Assembly (NCBI GenBank): GCA_016713125.1 | Contig: JADJPT010000007.1 | Location: 62,001-126,000, forward strand | Reading direction: 5' to 3' | DNA from: Betaproteobacteria bacterium | Lineage (GTDB): Bacteria; Pseudomonadota; Gammaproteobacteria; Burkholderiales; SG8-39 | DNA length: 64,000 nt | Shown: in pieces, positions 62,890 to 64,000 of the stretch | Layout of the letters: each line of letters starts with the position of its first letter | Numbering within the stretch: position 1 is the first letter of the stretch | Notes under the pieces: generated by a model | Databases searched by the model: none | What the model was told of the DNA's origin: nothing | The model's input: only the letters and a program-made list of their open reading frames with translations | Made by a program: the position numbers and the translations under genes

Positions 62890-62904
62890 TTGCCTAGCGG
62901 CGGG

Positions 62905-63060
62905 GGGGGGGGAGGGGGGGGGGGGGGGGGGCGGTTGGCGGGCCCCTCCATCAGGGCGAGGGGGAGCCGGGGGGTCCCGGGGGGCTTGGGGGGGGGGGGG
63001 GGGGCCGGGGGGGCCCCGGGGCCCCCCCCGGCCCGGGGGGGGGGGGGGGGGGGGGGAGGC
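62905..63060. other. Low-complexity poly-G/C block, probable sequencing or assembly artefact
   Basis: About 155 bases consist mainly of long G runs broken by single A or C and a short C run. The MFS gene on the minus strand loses its C-terminus here and RidA ends just before. Real chromosome is unlikely to be so monotone. It may be a gap filler or a misread region. Confidence 0.75.
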
Positions 63061-64000
63061 GGCGAGCACGGCGGGGAGGCACAGGGCGGCGAGGATCAGG
63101 AAGGTCTCGTCGAAGGCCTTGACGCGCGCCGCCGCGTCGCCGGCGAACAGCGAGACGCCGCGCGCGGCCAGCCGCCATTCGAGCAGGATGCCGGCCAGGC
63201 TCACGCCGATCGCGCCGCCGAGCTGGCGCAGGAAGTTGATGATGCTGGCCGCCTGCGGAATCTCCGGCGTGTGCAGCCCGCGCACCGAGCCCAGGCTCAG
63301 CGCGGGCAGGATCATCCCCAGGCCGATGCGGCCGATCACCACCCAGAAGGCCAGCAGCAGATAGGGCGTGGACAGGTCCACGGTGGCGGTCAGCGCCAGC
63401 GAGGCGGCCATCACGGCGGTGCCCGCCGCCACCTGCAGCGCGTGGCGCCCGCGGTCGGCCAGGCGTCCGGCGATCGGCATGGAGAGCGCCAGCGCGATGC
63501 CGGCGGGCAGCAGCACGAAGCCGGCCTGCGAGGGACTGAAGGCCAGCGCCGTCTGCAGGTAGATGGGCATCAGGTAGGTGGAGGCGAACAGGCCCACGCC
63601 GTAGATGAAGGCGACGATGGCGCTCATCGCGAAGGGGCGGCCGGCGAACAGGCGCAGGTGCAGCAGCGGCGAGGCGGCGCGCAGTTGGTAGAGCACGAAG
63701 CCGGCCAGGCCGAGCAGGCCGGCGACGATCAGCCCGAGGTGGAAGGGCGGATCGCGTTGCAGGCCGACGAAGCCGTTCAGCAGCGCCAGGGTGGCGGCGC
63801 TGACCCAGGCCAGGCCCTTCCAGTCCAGCGGCCGGGCGCCGCCGGCGAAGGAGGAGACCATCGGCAGGTAGCGGCGCGCCAGCACCAGGGCCGCGATGCA
63901 GAAGGGCACCACCACGAAGAAGATCGAGCGCCAGCCGAAGGCCTCGACCAGCACGCCGCCCACGCTGGGGCCGATGGCCGGCGCCAGCACCACGCCGAAG
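63058..64000 (-). CDS. DHA2-type MFS multidrug exporter, partial at both ends
   Basis: The gene runs off the right edge of the window and its C-terminus vanishes into the poly-G block. About 314 residues are visible, with roughly ten membrane helices. APAIGPSVGGVLVEAFGWRSIFFVV is the 14-TM drug exporter (EmrB-like) motif C region. Later blocks include PIAGRLADRGRHAL, LAFWVVIGRIGLGMILPALS and FLRQLGGAIGVSLAGILLEWR. No membrane-fusion partner is visible. Confidence 0.85.

Noticed and set aside
62905..63060. G-quadruplex or regulatory meaning for the G block
   Set aside because: The length, regularity and loss of a gene reading frame fit an artefact better.

Overview
This 64 kb window is a stretch of very GC-rich bacterial chromosome. 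The features point to a betaproteobacterium of the order Burkholderiales, probably Alcaligenaceae- or Comamonadaceae-like: periplasmic Bug (TctC-type) receptors, many branched-chain-amino-acid-type ABC, EamA and TRAP-type transport genes, aromatic catabolism modules and a lysine-rich SWIB protein. That placement is an inference. I see no rRNA, tRNA, CRISPR array, insertion sequence, prophage or replication origin, and no stretch longer than about 230 bases lacks a gene apart from regulatory sequence.

Layout. (1) 1-7600: a divergent catabolic locus. On the minus strand lie a Bug receptor, a UbiD-type decarboxylase, a yeast-cytosine-deaminase-like enzyme, a second Bug receptor and a cysteine-less thiolase. 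On the plus strand lie a MarR regulator, a cupin and an HpaB-type flavin monooxygenase. (2) 7663-15407, mostly minus: a DadA-like oxidoreductase, a [2Fe-2S] ferredoxin, a damaged CHASE/PAS/GAF/HD-GYP sensor, a glutamine-synthetase-like ligase and a Rieske oxygenase. (3) 15502-23587, plus: protocatechuate genes pcaHGB, a complete Liv-type ABC transporter and a LolD-like ATPase. Parts 2 and 3 share a divergent promoter with a perfect palindrome and look like one funnel for an amino-aromatic acid into protocatechuate. (4) 23584-26867: a PAS histidine kinase, then a RuBisCO-like protein with a cupin, matching the methylthio-sugar (MTA-isoprenoid) salvage pair. (5) 26985-34000: enoyl-CoA hydratase, an enolase paralogue, an APH-type kinase and pdxH in one operon, then a metallo-hydrolase, a SWIB protein, a small DMT protein and fbp. 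(6) 34150-51777: mainly housekeeping and accessory genes (TauD-like dioxygenase, MFS and EamA transporters, htpX, GMC oxidoreductase, DEAD-box helicase, thioesterase, HDOD protein, hydroxypyruvate-isomerase-like enzyme, lipoprotein, pepN).

(7) 51850-57940 is the most unusual region. A MASE1 histidine kinase and a FixJ-like response regulator are flanked by two paralogous small secreted proteins, a secreted HExxH peptidase, a degenerate 6-phosphogluconolactonase-like protein and an ECF sigma factor. Three intergenic regions each carry a pair of TAMGTAG-type boxes about 21-22 bp apart, which suggests a self-contained signalling regulon. (8) 57990-62889: queE, queD, a secreted LVIVD-like protein, a TAXI receptor, an AhpD-like protein, a thioredoxin and a RidA protein. 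The window ends in a partial DHA2-type MFS exporter.

Sequence quality is uneven. At least twenty genes or gene segments are broken by one- or two-base indels, usually in G/C runs, while the protein similarity continues in another frame. A block of almost pure G at about 62900-63060 looks artefactual. Broken genes are therefore annotated across their full apparent span, and the breaks are more likely errors than biology unless shown otherwise.
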